Shown in pieces: positions 1 to 9,287 of a DNA stretch of 64,000 bases. Source of the DNA: Salinimonas marina (GTDB lineage Bacteria > Pseudomonadota > Gammaproteobacteria > Enterobacterales > Alteromonadaceae). Location of the stretch: NCBI RefSeq assembly GCF_015644725.1, contig NZ_CP064795.1, positions 2,850,501 through 2,914,500 of the forward strand. Reading direction: 5' to 3'. Below the pieces are notes generated by a model. That model saw only the letters and a program-made list of their open reading frames with translations, made no database searches and was not told where the DNA came from. Each line of letters starts with the position of its first letter. Positions within the stretch are counted from its first letter, which is position 1. The position numbers were made by a program, and so were the translations under genes.

Positions 1-661
1 CCGCGTCGGCAGCAGCTTCCAGGTACAACTGAACTGCACGGATTGCATCATCGTTACCAGGTACCACGTAATCTACGCCGTCTGGATCAGAGTTAGTATC
101 TACCACACCTACAACCGGGATACCCAGGTTACGTGCTTCAGTTACGGCAATGTGCTCATGATCAGCATCGATAACAAAGATTGCATCAGGCAGGCCGCCC
201 ATGTCTTTGATACCGCCCAGGCTGTTTTCAAGCTTGTTCATTTCACGCTCTAGCATCAGCGCTTCTTTTTTGGTCAGCTTTTCAAACGTACCGTCCTGGC
301 TTTTTTGCTCAAGATCTTTAAGACGCTTGATTGACTGACGAACTGTTTTCCAGTTTGTCAGCATACCGCCCAACCAGCGCTTGTTTACGTAGAACTGGTC
401 GCATTTCACTGCGGCTTCTTTGACTGCATCGCCAGCGGCACGTTTGGTACCAACAAAAAGGATTTTACCTTTTTTCGCAGCAACACCAGAAAGGTAGTTC
501 ATTGCTTCATTAAAAAGCGGAACAGTTTTTTCCAGGTTGATGATATGAACCTTGTTACGCGCACCAAAGATGTACGGCTTCATCTTTGGATTCCAGTAAC
601 GGGTTTGGTGACCGAAGTGAACACCTGCTTTTAGCATGTCACGCATTGAAACATTAGCCAT
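1..661 (-). CDS. rpsB: 30S ribosomal protein S2 (3' end outside window)
   Basis: The minus-strand reading frame from the ATG at 661-659 gives a protein starting [20 protein letters not shown], the hallmark N-terminus of ribosomal protein S2, followed by [13 protein letters not shown] and later [15 protein letters not shown]. About 220 of the usual ~240 residues are present and the C-terminus runs off the left edge. S2 is a structural protein of the small subunit and binds late in assembly next to S1. The gene is transcribed away from map, as in E. coli. An AGGA ribosome-binding site lies just before the start, and a long leader precedes it (see the leader entry). The family assignment is certain from sequence. 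Confidence 0.98.
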   Translation of the reverse strand, partial: MANVSMRDMLKAGVHFGHQTRYWNPKMKPYIFGARNKVHIINLEKTVPLFNEAMNYLSGVAAKKGKILFVGTKRAAGDAVKEAAVKCDQFYVNKRWLGGMLTNWKTVRQSIKRLKDLEQKSQDGTFEKLTKKEALMLEREMNKLENSLGGIKDMGGLPDAIFVIDADHEHIAVTEARNLGIPVVGVVDTNSDPDGVDYVVPGNDDAIRAVQLYLEAAADA

Positions 662-826
662 GATATTTTCCTCAAAATGTGGGGTTAGGCCTCCATATAC
701 CCCTTGTATCGATCCGGTTTCCCGGACACCCCGATAGCAAGTGTCGGTATATGTGTGTTATTTAATAAGTTCGTACCCGATTAACTTCTCTGGGCTGGCA
801 GTTTATGGCCGGCCAGAAAAACAGGC
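662..826 (-). promoter_or_regulatory. rpsB 5' leader, probable S2 autoregulatory element
   Basis: If transcription starts near 826, rpsB has an untranslated leader of about 165 nt. The leader contains GGCCTAACCCCACATTTTGAGG right before the coding region (split as GGCCTAACCCC and ACATTTTGAGG), very like the region upstream of enterobacterial rpsB, plus GC-rich self-complementary stretches (GTGTCCGGGAAACCGGA). In E. coli S2 represses its own operon through the leader. That the same control operates here is inference from length and similarity. Confidence 0.6.
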
Positions 827-832
827 GGGCGC

Positions 833-861
833 TTTATACCATGACCCACCGCCAGACTCAA
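833..861 (-). promoter_or_regulatory. rpsB promoter
   Basis: On the minus strand a -35 TTGAGT (861-856) and a -10 TATAAA (838-833) are separated by 17 bp. The bases after the -10 are GCGCCCG, a GC-rich discriminator typical of stringently controlled ribosomal promoters. This is seen directly; activity is inferred. Confidence 0.65.
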
Positions 862-1010
862 GTTAAACGGCGTTTTTATCGCCGGGACCACCCGCCCAAA
901 ACTATACACGACTACCCGGAACCGTTAAGATAATAAGGATATCGCTTGATATGGGCGTGTTATAACCATATCTAGACTTTCACATTGACTAAAGATTATA
1001 GAGGGTTCCG

Positions 1011-1805
1011 GTGGCAGCAATTATCAAAACCGCTGAAGAAATTGAAAAAATGCGGGTAGCCGGCAAGCTGGCTTCTGACGTTTTAACTATGATCACACCG
1101 TATGTAAAAAAAGGTGTGACAACGGATGAGCTAAACACAATTTGTCACGACTATATTGTGAATGAGCAAGGTGCGGTACCGGCCCCGTTAAATTATGGGG
1201 AGCCACCCTTCCCTAAATCTATTTGTACCTCGGTAAATCATTGCATCTGTCACGGTATCCCTTCTGATAAAAAACTTAAGGACGGCGATATTCTTAATAT
1301 CGATGTCACTATTATCAAAGACGGTTACCACGGTGATACCTCTAAGATGTTTGTGGTAGGTAAACCGTCTATTCTGGCCGAACGGCTGATACGGGTGACG
1401 CAGGAATGTTTATACAAAGCTATCGAGCAGGTTAAGCCGGGCATGCATCTGGGTGATATCGGCCATTTGTGTCAAACCCATGCCGAATCCCATAATTATT
1501 CTATTGTGCGTGAATACTGTGGCCATGGTATTGGCGCCGGCTTTCACGAAGAGCCGCAGATTGTACATTATGGTAAACCAGGCACCGGCGAAGAGCTGGT
1601 CCCAGGCATGTGCTTTACTATCGAGCCGATGGTAAATGCAGGCAAGCGTTATTCAAAAATTTTGCCCGACCAGTGGACGGTAGTGACTAAAGATCGCAGC
1701 CTGAGTGCCCAGTGGGAGCACACGTTACTGGTTACCGAAACCGGTGTCGAAGTGCTGACCCTGCGTGAAGAAGAAAGTCTGCCACGGGTTATCAACCACA
1801 GCTGA
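1011..1805 (+). CDS. map: methionine aminopeptidase, type I
   Basis: This 264-residue cytoplasmic enzyme removes the initiator methionine from nascent proteins. The full set of family metal ligands is visible: D98 and D109 (NIDVT...HGDTS), H172 (CGHGIG), E205 (FTIEPM) and E236 (QWEHT), with the substrate histidine H81 (CHGIP). Length and sequence match E. coli Map closely throughout. The start is GTG at 1011, preceded by GAGGG. The gene is divergent from rpsB, the classic arrangement. A GC-rich hairpin without a T-run follows the stop at about 1822-1849. Confidence 0.98.
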   Translation: MAAIIKTAEEIEKMRVAGKLASDVLTMITPYVKKGVTTDELNTICHDYIVNEQGAVPAPLNYGEPPFPKSICTSVNHCICHGIPSDKKLKDGDILNIDVTIIKDGYHGDTSKMFVVGKPSILAERLIRVTQECLYKAIEQVKPGMHLGDIGHLCQTHAESHNYSIVREYCGHGIGAGFHEEPQIVHYGKPGTGEELVPGMCFTIEPMVNAGKRYSKILPDQWTVVTKDRSLSAQWEHTLLVTETGVEVLTLREEESLPRVINHS

Positions 1806-1976
1806 TGCGGTGATGCGGTAAGGGGCAACAGGCGCGCGCTTGTTGCTCCACTAATTGTTCGTGCCTTTGTTACCCGGTTAGCGCATTACCCGATGCTGAA
1901 GTCAGCGAGCTGTCACAGCCAAAATTTCATGCTAAGGTGCTGCTGAATATATAGCTTAAACGGTGAGAATACGCTT

Positions 1977-4628
1977 TTGAGTCTGCAGAAGTTAATTGCT
2001 CAGGTAGAGCAGATTTCCTCAGTGGAAGATCTACCCGCCATCAAACAATGCGTACAGGACAGCTACCACTGGCTGGATACCGCGTTTGACACTGCCCCGG
2101 TGAATCAGCTGGTGACCGGCCGCGCTCAGTTTGTTGATGCGCTGCTGCTGCATCTTTGGCATTTGTTGCGCTTAGATGAGGTTAACGATTTAGCATTATG
2201 TGCCGTCGGTGGTTATGGCCGTGGCCATCTGCAGCCTTATTCTGATATTGATCTGCTGATCATCAGCCGCCGTGAACTGCAGCCCTCAACCCAGGACAAA
2301 GTCAGTCAGTTTATTACCCTGTTGTGGGATATCCGCTTAGATGTGGGTCAGGCCGTACGGACCATTAAAGAAACGGTCAGCCTGGCTAAAGATGATATTT
2401 CCATTGCCACCAACCTCATTGAAAGTCGGTTGCTGATGGGTAACGAACGCCTGTTTGAATCACTGCTTGAAGAAACCCATGGCCGCCAAACCTGGAGCAG
2501 CCAGGACTTTTTTGTCGCCAAATACGATGAACAAAAAGCCCGACATGCCAAATTCAATGGCACCTCATACAATCTTGAGCCCAATATCAAAGAAAACCCG
2601 GGCTGTCTGCGTGATATCCAGTCTATTGGATGGGTCGCCAAAAAACACTTTAAAGAATACGACGGCTGGAATTTGGTAGGCCACGGCTATTTCACCGAAG
2701 ATGAGCACAGCGAGCTCATTCGCTGTCGCATGCACCTGTGGCGTTTACGGTTTGCCCTGCATCTAATTGCCGGGCGTAGCGAAAACCGGCTGTTATTCGA
2801 TTATCAACCCGAGGTGGCCGAAAGACTGGGTTATGGCAATGAAGCCAAAACGTCGGTAGAGCGCATGATGCGTGATTTTTTTCGCACCGTACGTCGGGTC
2901 AGCGAGCTAAACAAAATGCTATTGCATCGGTTTCGCTACGACATGCTGAATCAGTCGGTGCAGCATCAGCACATCATCAACGATGACTTTTGGTTGCTCG
3001 ATGGCATGATTGCCCCCCGCCACGAAAAGGCCATCAATACTCCCGAAGCTGTGTTGCAGTTTTTGCAGGTGGTGGCGGACACGCCCGAGGTAATCGGACT
3101 GGATACCGATACCATTCGCCAACTGCGTAATACCAGGCGCGCTTTTGAAAATGAATATTTTATCGAACGCGAAGCGTGTCGTAAGCAAATTATGGTGCTA
3201 TTCAGACACCCGCGCTTTTTTGATTACGCCTGGGATATTATGCACCAGTACGGGGTACTGCAGTCCTACTTACCCGAATGGGATAAAATTGTTGGAATGA
3301 TGCAGTTTGATTTGTTTCATGCCTATACGGTGGATGAACATACCCACCGGCTGGTGAAACACATCAATCATTATTTTAGTCTCAAAAACCGGGAATTCCC
3401 GCGCTGTGGGCGTATTGCCCGCAACCTGGATAAGCCGGAATTGTTGTATCTTGCCGCCATTTTTCATGACATCGCCAAAGGCCGCAACGGCGACCATTCG
3501 GTGCTGGGCGCCGAAGATGTGCTGAGCTTTTGTGCCCGCCATGATATTGGCGATAATGACACACGGCTGGTGGCCTGGCTGGTAGAAAACCATTTGCTGA
3601 TGTCGATGGTGGCCCAGCGCCGGGATATTTACGATCCGGATGTTATCAATGAATTTGCCACCATCGTACGTAGCCAGAATCACCTGAATTTACTGTATTC
3701 GCTGACTCTGGCAGATATCCGTGCCACCAATGATAACCTGTGGAATGACTGGAAAGCCTCATTGCTGCGCGAGCTGTACCTGATGACCCAGAAAGCGCTG
3801 GATAATGGCTTACAGTGTCAGGCCACCATTAACGAACGGGTGGAGCAGCACAAGATTCTGGCCGGCCAGCTGCTAAAAGAACGGGGCGAAGACCAGGAAA
3901 AAATAGATGTGTTCTGGAGCCGCATGGATGATGATTACTTTGTGCGCTTTAAACCTGCTCAAATCGCCTGGCATTCCCGGGAAATTATTCAGGCCGAACA
4001 AAGCCTGTTTCTGGAAGATCCCGATAATCTGCTGATCCGGGCTAACGATGATATTGCCAAAGGCGGCACCGAGATATTGATCTACGGCAAAGATCGGCAA
4101 GCCCTTTTTGCGCAGGTGGCCTCAGTGTTAGACAGCCGTAACTGTTCTATTCACGATGCGCATATCACCGTGACCCGCGATGGTTACGTGTTTGACAGCA
4201 TGCTGGTACTGGAAAATGATGGCTCACGGTTGTCGTCTAAAAGCCGCACGGATACCCTGGAAGAAGCCATTTTAAACCAGCTTAATAAACCTGGTTTTGC
4301 CCATGATAATAAGAGAAAGCTGCCCAGACAAATGCGGCAGCTGGATGTCCCTACAAAGGTGCGTTTTTTCAATATAGCCGATGAGTACACCCTGATAGAA
4401 CTGGAAGCACTTGATGCGCCTGGTATTCTGGCTAAAGTAGGTCACGCTTTTGTGGATAAAAATGTCACGCTAAAACTGGCTAAAATTGCCACCATTGGGG
4501 AACGCGCAGAAGATGTGTTTATTGTTACTAATGAACAAGGCAACGCGCTGACACCCGATCAACAGGTGGAACTGAAAAAACAAATTTTGTATAAACTCGA
4601 TCAACTTGAAGATATCAACATACCATGA
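1977..4628 (+). CDS. glnD: bifunctional uridylyltransferase/uridylyl-removing enzyme GlnD
   Basis: GlnD senses glutamine and adds or removes UMP on PII proteins (GlnB/GlnK), setting nitrogen assimilation. The 883-residue protein shows a nucleotidyltransferase motif [15 protein letters not shown] (residues 78-92, with D90 and D92 as metal ligands), a GlnD linker domain, an HD domain with H497-D498 ([13 protein letters not shown]), and two C-terminal ACT domains starting near 698 and 805. Length equals the family norm. The start codon appears to be TTG at 1977; no better ATG lies in frame before it. The stop overlaps the dapD start by 4 nt (ATGA), so the two are translationally coupled, as often seen in gammaproteobacteria. 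Confidence 0.97.
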   Translation: MSLQKLIAQVEQISSVEDLPAIKQCVQDSYHWLDTAFDTAPVNQLVTGRAQFVDALLLHLWHLLRLDEVNDLALCAVGGYGRGHLQPYSDIDLLIISRRELQPSTQDKVSQFITLLWDIRLDVGQAVRTIKETVSLAKDDISIATNLIESRLLMGNERLFESLLEETHGRQTWSSQDFFVAKYDEQKARHAKFNGTSYNLEPNIKENPGCLRDIQSIGWVAKKHFKEYDGWNLVGHGYFTEDEHSELIRCRMHLWRLRFALHLIAGRSENRLLFDYQPEVAERLGYGNEAKTSVERMMRDFFRTVRRVSELNKMLLHRFRYDMLNQSVQHQHIINDDFWLLDGMIAPRHEKAINTPEAVLQFLQVVADTPEVIGLDTDTIRQLRNTRRAFENEYFIEREACRKQIMVLFRHPRFFDYAWDIMHQYGVLQSYLPEWDKIVGMMQFDLFHAYTVDEHTHRLVKHINHYFSLKNREFPRCGRIARNLDKPELLYLAAIFHDIAKGRNGDHSVLGAEDVLSFCARHDIGDNDTRLVAWLVENHLLMSMVAQRRDIYDPDVINEFATIVRSQNHLNLLYSLTLADIRATNDNLWNDWKASLLRELYLMTQKALDNGLQCQATINERVEQHKILAGQLLKERGEDQEKIDVFWSRMDDDYFVRFKPAQIAWHSREIIQAEQSLFLEDPDNLLIRANDDIAKGGTEILIYGKDRQALFAQVASVLDSRNCSIHDAHITVTRDGYVFDSMLVLENDGSRLSSKSRTDTLEEAILNQLNKPGFAHDNKRKLPRQMRQLDVPTKVRFFNIADEYTLIELEALDAPGILAKVGHAFVDKNVTLKLAKIATIGERAEDVFIVTNEQGNALTPDQQVELKKQILYKLDQLEDINIP

Positions 4629-5449
4629 CTGAACTACAAATTATTATCGAACAGGCCTTTGAAGAACGCGATAGCCTGTCCCCTTCAGATGCGCCGCAAA
4701 AAGTACGTGATGCCGTAAATCAGGCGTTGGATATGCTTAATGATGGCAGCGCCCGGGTGGCCGAAAAAATTGACGGTGAGTGGAAAGTTCATCAGTGGCT
4801 TAAAAAAGCCGTCTTGTTGTTCTTTCGTTTGAATAACAATGAAATGATTGAAGGCGCCGAAAGCCGTTTTTTTGACAAAGTGCCATTGAAATATCGCGAC
4901 TACAGCGCCGAACAGTTTGCTAATGAAGGGGTGAGAATTGTGCCGCCTGCGGCAGTGCGTACTGGTTCATATGTTGGCAAAAATGTGGTGGTAATGCCTT
5001 CTTATGTGAATATCGGCGCGTTTGTGGACGAAGGTACCATGGTCGATACCTGGGCTACTGTTGGCTCGTGTGCACAAATTGGTAAAAATGTGCATCTGTC
5101 TGGCGGCGTAGGTATTGGTGGTGTGCTGGAGCCGCTGCAAGCCAACCCCACCATTATTGAAGACAACTGCTTTATCGGCGCTCGCTCTGAAATTGTTGAA
5201 GGCGTGATTGTTGAAGAAGGTGCAGTGATTTCAATGGGCGTTTATATTGGTCAAAGCACCCGTATCTTTGATCGGGAAACCGGTGAGATCCATTATGGCC
5301 GCGTGCCGGCAGGATCGGTGGTGGTGCCCGGCAGCTTGCCTGGTAAAGATGGTAACTACAGCCTGTATGCCGCCATCATCGTTAAAAAGGTCGACGCCAA
5401 AACCCGCTCTAAAGTGGGCATTAACGAGCTATTACGCAGCGCTGAATAA
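4625..5449 (+). CDS. dapD: tetrahydrodipicolinate N-succinyltransferase
   Basis: DapD succinylates tetrahydrodipicolinate with succinyl-CoA in the succinylase branch of lysine and meso-diaminopimelate synthesis. At 274 residues it has the same length as the E. coli enzyme. The C-terminal half shows the hexapeptide left-handed beta-helix pattern ([20 protein letters not shown], then [13 protein letters not shown] and [17 protein letters not shown]). It overlaps glnD by ATGA and is followed by a strong terminator, so glnD-dapD is a transcription unit with a defined end. Confidence 0.98.
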   Translation: MTELQIIIEQAFEERDSLSPSDAPQKVRDAVNQALDMLNDGSARVAEKIDGEWKVHQWLKKAVLLFFRLNNNEMIEGAESRFFDKVPLKYRDYSAEQFANEGVRIVPPAAVRTGSYVGKNVVVMPSYVNIGAFVDEGTMVDTWATVGSCAQIGKNVHLSGGVGIGGVLEPLQANPTIIEDNCFIGARSEIVEGVIVEEGAVISMGVYIGQSTRIFDRETGEIHYGRVPAGSVVVPGSLPGKDGNYSLYAAIIVKKVDAKTRSKVGINELLRSAE

Positions 5450-5473
5450 TCGGTGCTTTGATGAGCACCCACT

Positions 5474-5503
5474 AAAAAAGGCCTGTTTTTACAGGCCTTT
5501 TTT
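5474..5503. terminator. bidirectional rho-independent terminator dapD / yqcA
   Basis: A 13-bp perfect inverted repeat AAAAAAGGCCTGT / ACAGGCCTTTTTT with a TTTT loop ends in a T-run on both strands. It lies between the convergent dapD and yqcA genes and can serve both. Confidence 0.9.
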
Positions 5504-5545
5504 GTAATTACCGGGTGTATGCCAGTTCAGTGTGATGGATCTCGC

Positions 5546-5995
5546 CTACTGCCCAAATAGCTTGTCTTTAATGCCATTTACCCAGTCCACCACATCCTGT
5601 TCGGGATCCAGCGTCTCAATCGCATCAACTTCTAACATATCGGCCACCGGGTTACCCTGCAACTCAGTCAGTAATTCCTGAAACTGACGGGCGCCGCCAC
5701 AGAAATTTTCATAGCTGCTATCGCCCAGTCCGGCTACCGCAAAAGGCTTTTGATTTAACAGCGGAAACTCATCTTTTAGATCAGAATATGCAAATTCCAG
5801 ATTGGGCGGGACATCGCCCTGCCCCGTGGTCGAGGTGATCACCAGAATTGCATCACTTTCGATAAAGTCACTTACCTGGGCATCGGCAAACAACTCACAA
5901 TCAAAGCCTTGTTCAGCCAGACTTTCTTCTACCTGCTCGGCTACATGCTGTGCATTGCCATAAACACTGCCGCAAAAAATTCCTAATTTTGCCAT
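5546..5995 (-). CDS. yqcA: YqcA-family flavodoxin
   Basis: A 149-residue short-chain flavodoxin-like protein. The FMN phosphate loop is seen near the N-terminus (GIFCGSVYGNAQ, about residues 5-16), then TSTTGQGDVPPN (the loop over the isoalloxazine) and GLGDSSYENFCGG. Similarity to E. coli YqcA is plain over the whole length. It probably donates electrons to an unidentified partner in the cytoplasm. It is the last gene of yqcC-truC-yqcA, the same trio and order as in E. coli. MioC is the nearest alternative, but the operon context favours YqcA. Confidence 0.88.
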   Translation of the reverse strand: MAKLGIFCGSVYGNAQHVAEQVEESLAEQGFDCELFADAQVSDFIESDAILVITSTTGQGDVPPNLEFAYSDLKDEFPLLNQKPFAVAGLGDSSYENFCGGARQFQELLTELQGNPVADMLEVDAIETLDPEQDVVDWVNGIKDKLFGQ

Positions 5996-6013
5996 TGTAT
6001 AACACCACCTTTT

Positions 6014-6754
6014 TTACTGAATTTTAATCTGATAGGGCTGCCAGTCTGTGAGCAGACGGGTCATTGAGGCGCCGGGTTCGCAGGTGAGCGTAAGCCAACG
6101 ACCATGTTCAGGATGTTCAAGTCCCATGCTGGTACAACTTAAGGCCAGATTTTCAAAACCAAACCGTTGTCGTAAAAATTTATTTTGCTTGCCATCGCCA
6201 TGACTGGTATCGCCGACAATAGGATGTCGCAAATGCACCATATGCCGACGTAGCTGATGCTTCCTGCCAGAATAAGGCTTTAGCTGCACCAGCGTGTAAC
6301 GTGAACTGCCATAACGTCCTGATGCTTCAGGTATTTCATAATGCTTCAGGGGCTGATACACCGTACAGGCAGGCTGCGGTGCAATGTCTCCGCGATCCTT
6401 ATCGGCGATTTTATCGGCTTTGAATTTCAGCGCATAGTCAATCATGCCCGGCGCCGGTATCCAGCCACGCACTATAGCGGTGTATTGTTTTTGTACCTGG
6501 CGCGCCATCATTTGTTTGCCGATGATACTGGCGGTGGGCCCATTAAAAGCAAACAACAGCAATCCGCTGGTAGGCCGGTCGAGCCGGTGTACCGGATACA
6601 CCCGCTGACCGACTTGATCCCGTAACAGCTGCACGGCAAAGCGGGTTTCACGCTTATCAATGGGACTACGATGCACCAGTAACCCCGGTGGCTTATTGAT
6701 GGCCACCAGCGTGTCATCCTGATACACCACCGACAACAGAGTCTCGTCAATCAT
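6014..6754 (-). CDS. truC: tRNA pseudouridine(65) synthase TruC
   Basis: TruC converts U65 in the T-stem of certain tRNAs to pseudouridine. The 246-residue protein has the RluA-family catalytic motif HRLDRPTSG at residues 56-64, with D59 as the catalytic aspartate, and the later KPYSGRKHQLRRH motif. The assignment within the RluA family rests on the operon yqcC-truC-yqcA and on overall length (E. coli TruC is about 260 residues). Its start overlaps the end of yqcC by 8 nt. Confidence 0.92.
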   Translation of the reverse strand: MIDETLLSVVYQDDTLVAINKPPGLLVHRSPIDKRETRFAVQLLRDQVGQRVYPVHRLDRPTSGLLLFAFNGPTASIIGKQMMARQVQKQYTAIVRGWIPAPGMIDYALKFKADKIADKDRGDIAPQPACTVYQPLKHYEIPEASGRYGSSRYTLVQLKPYSGRKHQLRRHMVHLRHPIVGDTSHGDGKQNKFLRQRFGFENLALSCTSMGLEHPEHGRWLTLTCEPGASMTRLLTDWQPYQIKIQ

Positions 6755-7073
6755 CGGTGACCTCCCGGGCGCTATAGTGATCTAACACCAGTAATTTATG
6801 AATTAACTCACTGTGCTGGTGCTGATACACCTCTTTGGCCATGGGCGCAATACTCATCCCCGGCGGCAGGCATCCGTGTTGGAGTGCATACTGTCGTGCT
6901 TTAGGTAAAAACAAGAATTGCAGCCACTGCTCAAAGGTCAGGGTGTCAACGGCAAAGGGTTTGGTAGAGGCCAGCGCCGCAGGCTCAGGGGTGTCTGTGC
7001 TCCACAACTGATGCGTTTTTAAATAGCGCTCAATAGCATCAAGCTGGTCGGCAAGGGTAGAAGCGTCAATCAT
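6747..7073 (-). CDS. yqcC: YqcC-family protein (DUF446)
   Basis: A 108-residue cytoplasmic protein matching E. coli YqcC (109 residues). Shared blocks include an N-terminal helix ending in HQLW, then TKPFAVDTLTFEQWLQF and LPPGMSIAPMAKE. The frame is open to 7124, but alignment with YqcC places the start at the ATG at 7073. The ribosome-binding site there is weak, so the start is not fully certain. Function is unknown in the family. It is the first gene of the trio with truC and yqcA and close to csrB, as in E. coli. Confidence 0.88.
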   Translation of the reverse strand: MIDASTLADQLDAIERYLKTHQLWSTDTPEPAALASTKPFAVDTLTFEQWLQFLFLPKARQYALQHGCLPPGMSIAPMAKEVYQHQHSELIHKLLVLDHYSAREVTDD

Positions 7074-7184
7074 TACTAAGGATAATAAATTAGTCAAAAC
7101 CGGCAGTATAGCATGACTGGTCATCGTCTATGCAGACAGGTAAACTATCTGGCTTATCTTTTTGCAGGCAGTACGGGCGGTAAT

Positions 7185-8240
7185 ATGGGCGCACAATCAA
7201 TCGAATCTATCAGTGAGTTTTTGCTTCACGCTGGCACAAATTTCCAGGTTATCGACATGGGCCGCGGGCTGGTTCCTTTAAGCGCTCAGACGTTTCTGGA
7301 TATCGAAAACGCGGCCATGACAGTCCCGCGGCCCCGTCAGGAGCATGCCTGGTTTGGGGTGGTGTTCTGGAATACCCAGGACCAGCCGTCGAAAGAATAC
7401 ATCTGGTTTTTAAAGTTGCCGGTGGATGAACAAGGGTTGCTGGTGACCGCCGCGCGCAATCACTTTTTACAGATTATTGTTGATGCGCTGGGGAACTCGC
7501 TGGCCCAGGATACCGAACAGGCTGATAAACTGCCCGACAACCCATACAATTTTGTGCCGCCTCAGTCTCTGATGGCACATTTTAATGCGATGACAAAACA
7601 TCTGCTGAATAAGCCTGCCGTCAGCGGCACCAAAGAGGTGGCCTCGTATATACGTCACCCGGCAGTGGTAGACTGGCAAACCCTATCGTTACAGGCCATT
7701 GCTGATATTGCCCATCAGCTTGAGCAGGAACAACTGAGCCAGGCGCTGACCCAGCAATTTGATATGTATGCCGAGGACTTTCAGCAAGCATTACTCAGTG
7801 CGCTGGACAACACCACGCTGCCGCCCCCACTACAACAGTTTTTGCTCGAACGGCTTGAACAACAATGGCCACAGCACCGCAATAAAACCGTACTACTGGC
7901 CATGTTGAGAGCGGTGAATACGCCCGAGACAGCAGCGTCGGTACAGGCAGTATTGAAGCTGGTGTTAAACAGCGAACACACCGATATAGATACCCTGTCG
8001 GTCGTGGCTGCACGCCATTTTAACCAGCTTGATGATGCTTTACTGCTCGCCTTTTTTGAAAAAGCCGCCTGGCTGGATGCACAACAGCATTATCAGGGTG
8101 CCCTATTTCAGGGCTTTTTTGCCGATCTGGTACGCTTGCCTGATCTGCGCACCCGCGCGTTAACCCTGCTCAGAACCCCGGAGCGCAGTGAAATTCTGGC
8201 TAGCGCCATTGGCGCATTGTTTTCGGCAACCAGGAGCTAA
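7185..8240 (+). CDS. DUF3549-like uncharacterised protein
   Basis: A 351-residue soluble protein without signal peptide or membrane segment. The N-terminus (SISEFLLHAGTNFQVIDMGR, then LVPLSAQTFLDIE) and the WFGVVFW...IWFLKLP block resemble the DUF3549 family of Vibrio and Alteromonadales, from memory. The C-terminal half is helical and repeat-like. I place the start at ATG 7185, which aligns with family N-termini, though the frame opens at 7113. It is followed 3 nt later by a DUF3301-like gene and diverges from yqcC, an arrangement I associate with this clade. Function unknown. Confidence 0.7.
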   Translation: MGAQSIESISEFLLHAGTNFQVIDMGRGLVPLSAQTFLDIENAAMTVPRPRQEHAWFGVVFWNTQDQPSKEYIWFLKLPVDEQGLLVTAARNHFLQIIVDALGNSLAQDTEQADKLPDNPYNFVPPQSLMAHFNAMTKHLLNKPAVSGTKEVASYIRHPAVVDWQTLSLQAIADIAHQLEQEQLSQALTQQFDMYAEDFQQALLSALDNTTLPPPLQQFLLERLEQQWPQHRNKTVLLAMLRAVNTPETAASVQAVLKLVLNSEHTDIDTLSVVAARHFNQLDDALLLAFFEKAAWLDAQQHYQGALFQGFFADLVRLPDLRTRALTLLRTPERSEILASAIGALFSATRS

Positions 8241-8243
8241 TCC

Positions 8244-8549
8244 GTGACCTTAGGCGAACTGACTCTGTTTTTATTGCTGTTAGCGGTAGGCTTTCAGTTT
8301 TGGCGCATACGTAGCATCAGCGAACGTGCCTATGGGCATGTTGAGCATTACTGCAATACCCATCAGCTGCAATTGCTGTCGGTAGCCCGAAAGAAAACCC
8401 GGCTGTCGTTTAAGTACGCAAAGATTGACTGGTGGTCAGTGTTTGTATTTGAGTTTTCAGGAAACGGCGAAGATCGCTATGTGGGTGAGATGGAGATGAT
8501 TGGGCAAAAAGTACTGCGTACCCAGTTGCCGCCTTACCGAACCAACTAG
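8244..8549 (+). CDS. DUF3301-like small membrane-anchored protein
   Basis: A 101-residue protein starting at GTG 8244, preceded by AGGAGC. Residues 3-19 form one hydrophobic segment, followed by a basic turn FWRIRSISERAYGHVEHYC and a short soluble domain. The pattern W-R-x-R, then A..H...YC, then QLLSVARKKTRL, is what I recall for DUF3301. The gap to the preceding gene is 3 nt, so the pair is co-translated. It converges on csrB and shares its terminator hairpin. Function unknown. Confidence 0.65.
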   Translation: MTLGELTLFLLLLAVGFQFWRIRSISERAYGHVEHYCNTHQLQLLSVARKKTRLSFKYAKIDWWSVFVFEFSGNGEDRYVGEMEMIGQKVLRTQLPPYRTN

Positions 8550-8579
8550 GCTTTTACGTCAAAAAGCAAAGCCCTGAAT

Positions 8580-9098
8580 ACACGAAAAAGCGATAACCTT
8601 ATGGTCATCGCTTTTTTCGAATGTCGAGGATCCTTCTCGGCATTTACCGGGTAACTGAAACCTCCCTGGCTTCACTCCGTGTGTACCCCGTCCTTTTTAT
8701 CCTGCATATCCATTGCAGGTTGCCATTAACTGGCAGGTCCCTTTCCCTGTATCCTTTACCTCATAATACATCCGGTTATATTACGGCTTTCATCCATTGA
8801 AAGTGTCCGTTACCTGTATCCTCAGGTATTCGTCCTTAACCATGCATCCTGCATCACTTATGTGGTTCCTTTATAAGTGCCTTCTTCCCTGGTCCAGTCC
8901 TTTGGCAGCGAATCCTTCGCCGGATCCCTTTCCTTTGCTCCACGCCTTGTGATTTCTTCATCCCTGAAGATGTCCTTTGGTTCACTCCTTCGAACATTCC
9001 TTTCCAAGCAATTTGTGCAACCATTCCCTGTGCACGAATCCTGATCAGTTCCTTTGGGTATGTTCGTGTGTCATCCTGACTCGTCGTGTGTCCGTGTG
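8580..9098 (-). ncRNA. csrB: CsrB-family CsrA-sequestering small RNA
   Basis: The minus strand carries about 33 GGA triplets in roughly 500 nt, about four times chance. Many sit in short hairpin loops: TACCTG-AGGATA-CAGGTA (8811-8828), CCTGCA-ATGGATA-TGCAGG (8701-8719), CTTTC-AATGGAT-GAAAG (8787-8803), CTTCA-GGGA-TGAAG (8956-8969) and GTGCA...TGCAC (9015-9035). CAGGATG, the classic CsrB repeat, occurs at least twice. A -10 TATATT lies at 9110-9105, a UvrY box about 180 bp upstream of the inferred start, and a terminator at the 3' end. The neighbourhood (yqcC, truC, yqcA; syd and queF further on) is that of E. coli csrB. At about 515 nt it is longer than the 369-nt E. coli RNA. By family knowledge it titrates the translational regulator CsrA. 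The 5' end is inferred to within a few bases. Confidence 0.92.
8585..8617. terminator. terminator of csrB (minus) and the DUF3301 gene (plus)
   Basis: On the minus strand GCGATGACC / GGTTATCGC with an ATAA loop is followed by TTTTTCG, a textbook terminator for csrB. The plus strand also ends in a T-run (TTTTTT), so the hairpin can end the convergent transcript too. Confidence 0.88.
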
Positions 9099-9104
9099 AC
9101 ATTA

Positions 9105-9110
9105 AATATA
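9105..9110 (-). promoter_or_regulatory. csrB -10 element
   Basis: TATATT on the minus strand has no good -35 match 17 bp upstream (GCAAAT). This fits a promoter that needs an activator. A start near 9098 is inferred. Confidence 0.5.
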
Positions 9111-9269
9111 GTACTGCTCTAAAGATTATTTGCGACACTGAATTAAAAAAATGTTAGAGACGGTTTTTTGACGCTATCGGAACAGACTTAAAAACACCTG
9201 TAAAAACATGAGCTTTATACTTAAGTCTAATAAAAGCCTATGAAAAAAACGGCGAAAAACTTACGAAAA

Positions 9270-9287
9270 TGTACGATATGTCTTACA
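9270..9287. promoter_or_regulatory. UvrY/GacA binding box upstream of csrB
   Basis: TGTACGATATGTCTTACA matches the GacA/UvrY upstream activating sequence TGTAAG-N2-AT-N2-CTTACA at all but one defined position. Its centre is about 180 bp before the inferred csrB start, the spacing known for csrB and rsmY/rsmZ genes. A BarA/UvrY-type system therefore probably drives this RNA. Confidence 0.8.

Noticed and set aside
8854..9138. A 94-codon minus-strand open frame
   Set aside because: It lies inside the CsrB-type RNA and its composition is explained by the repeated GGA motifs; no ribosome-binding site and no relation to a protein family.
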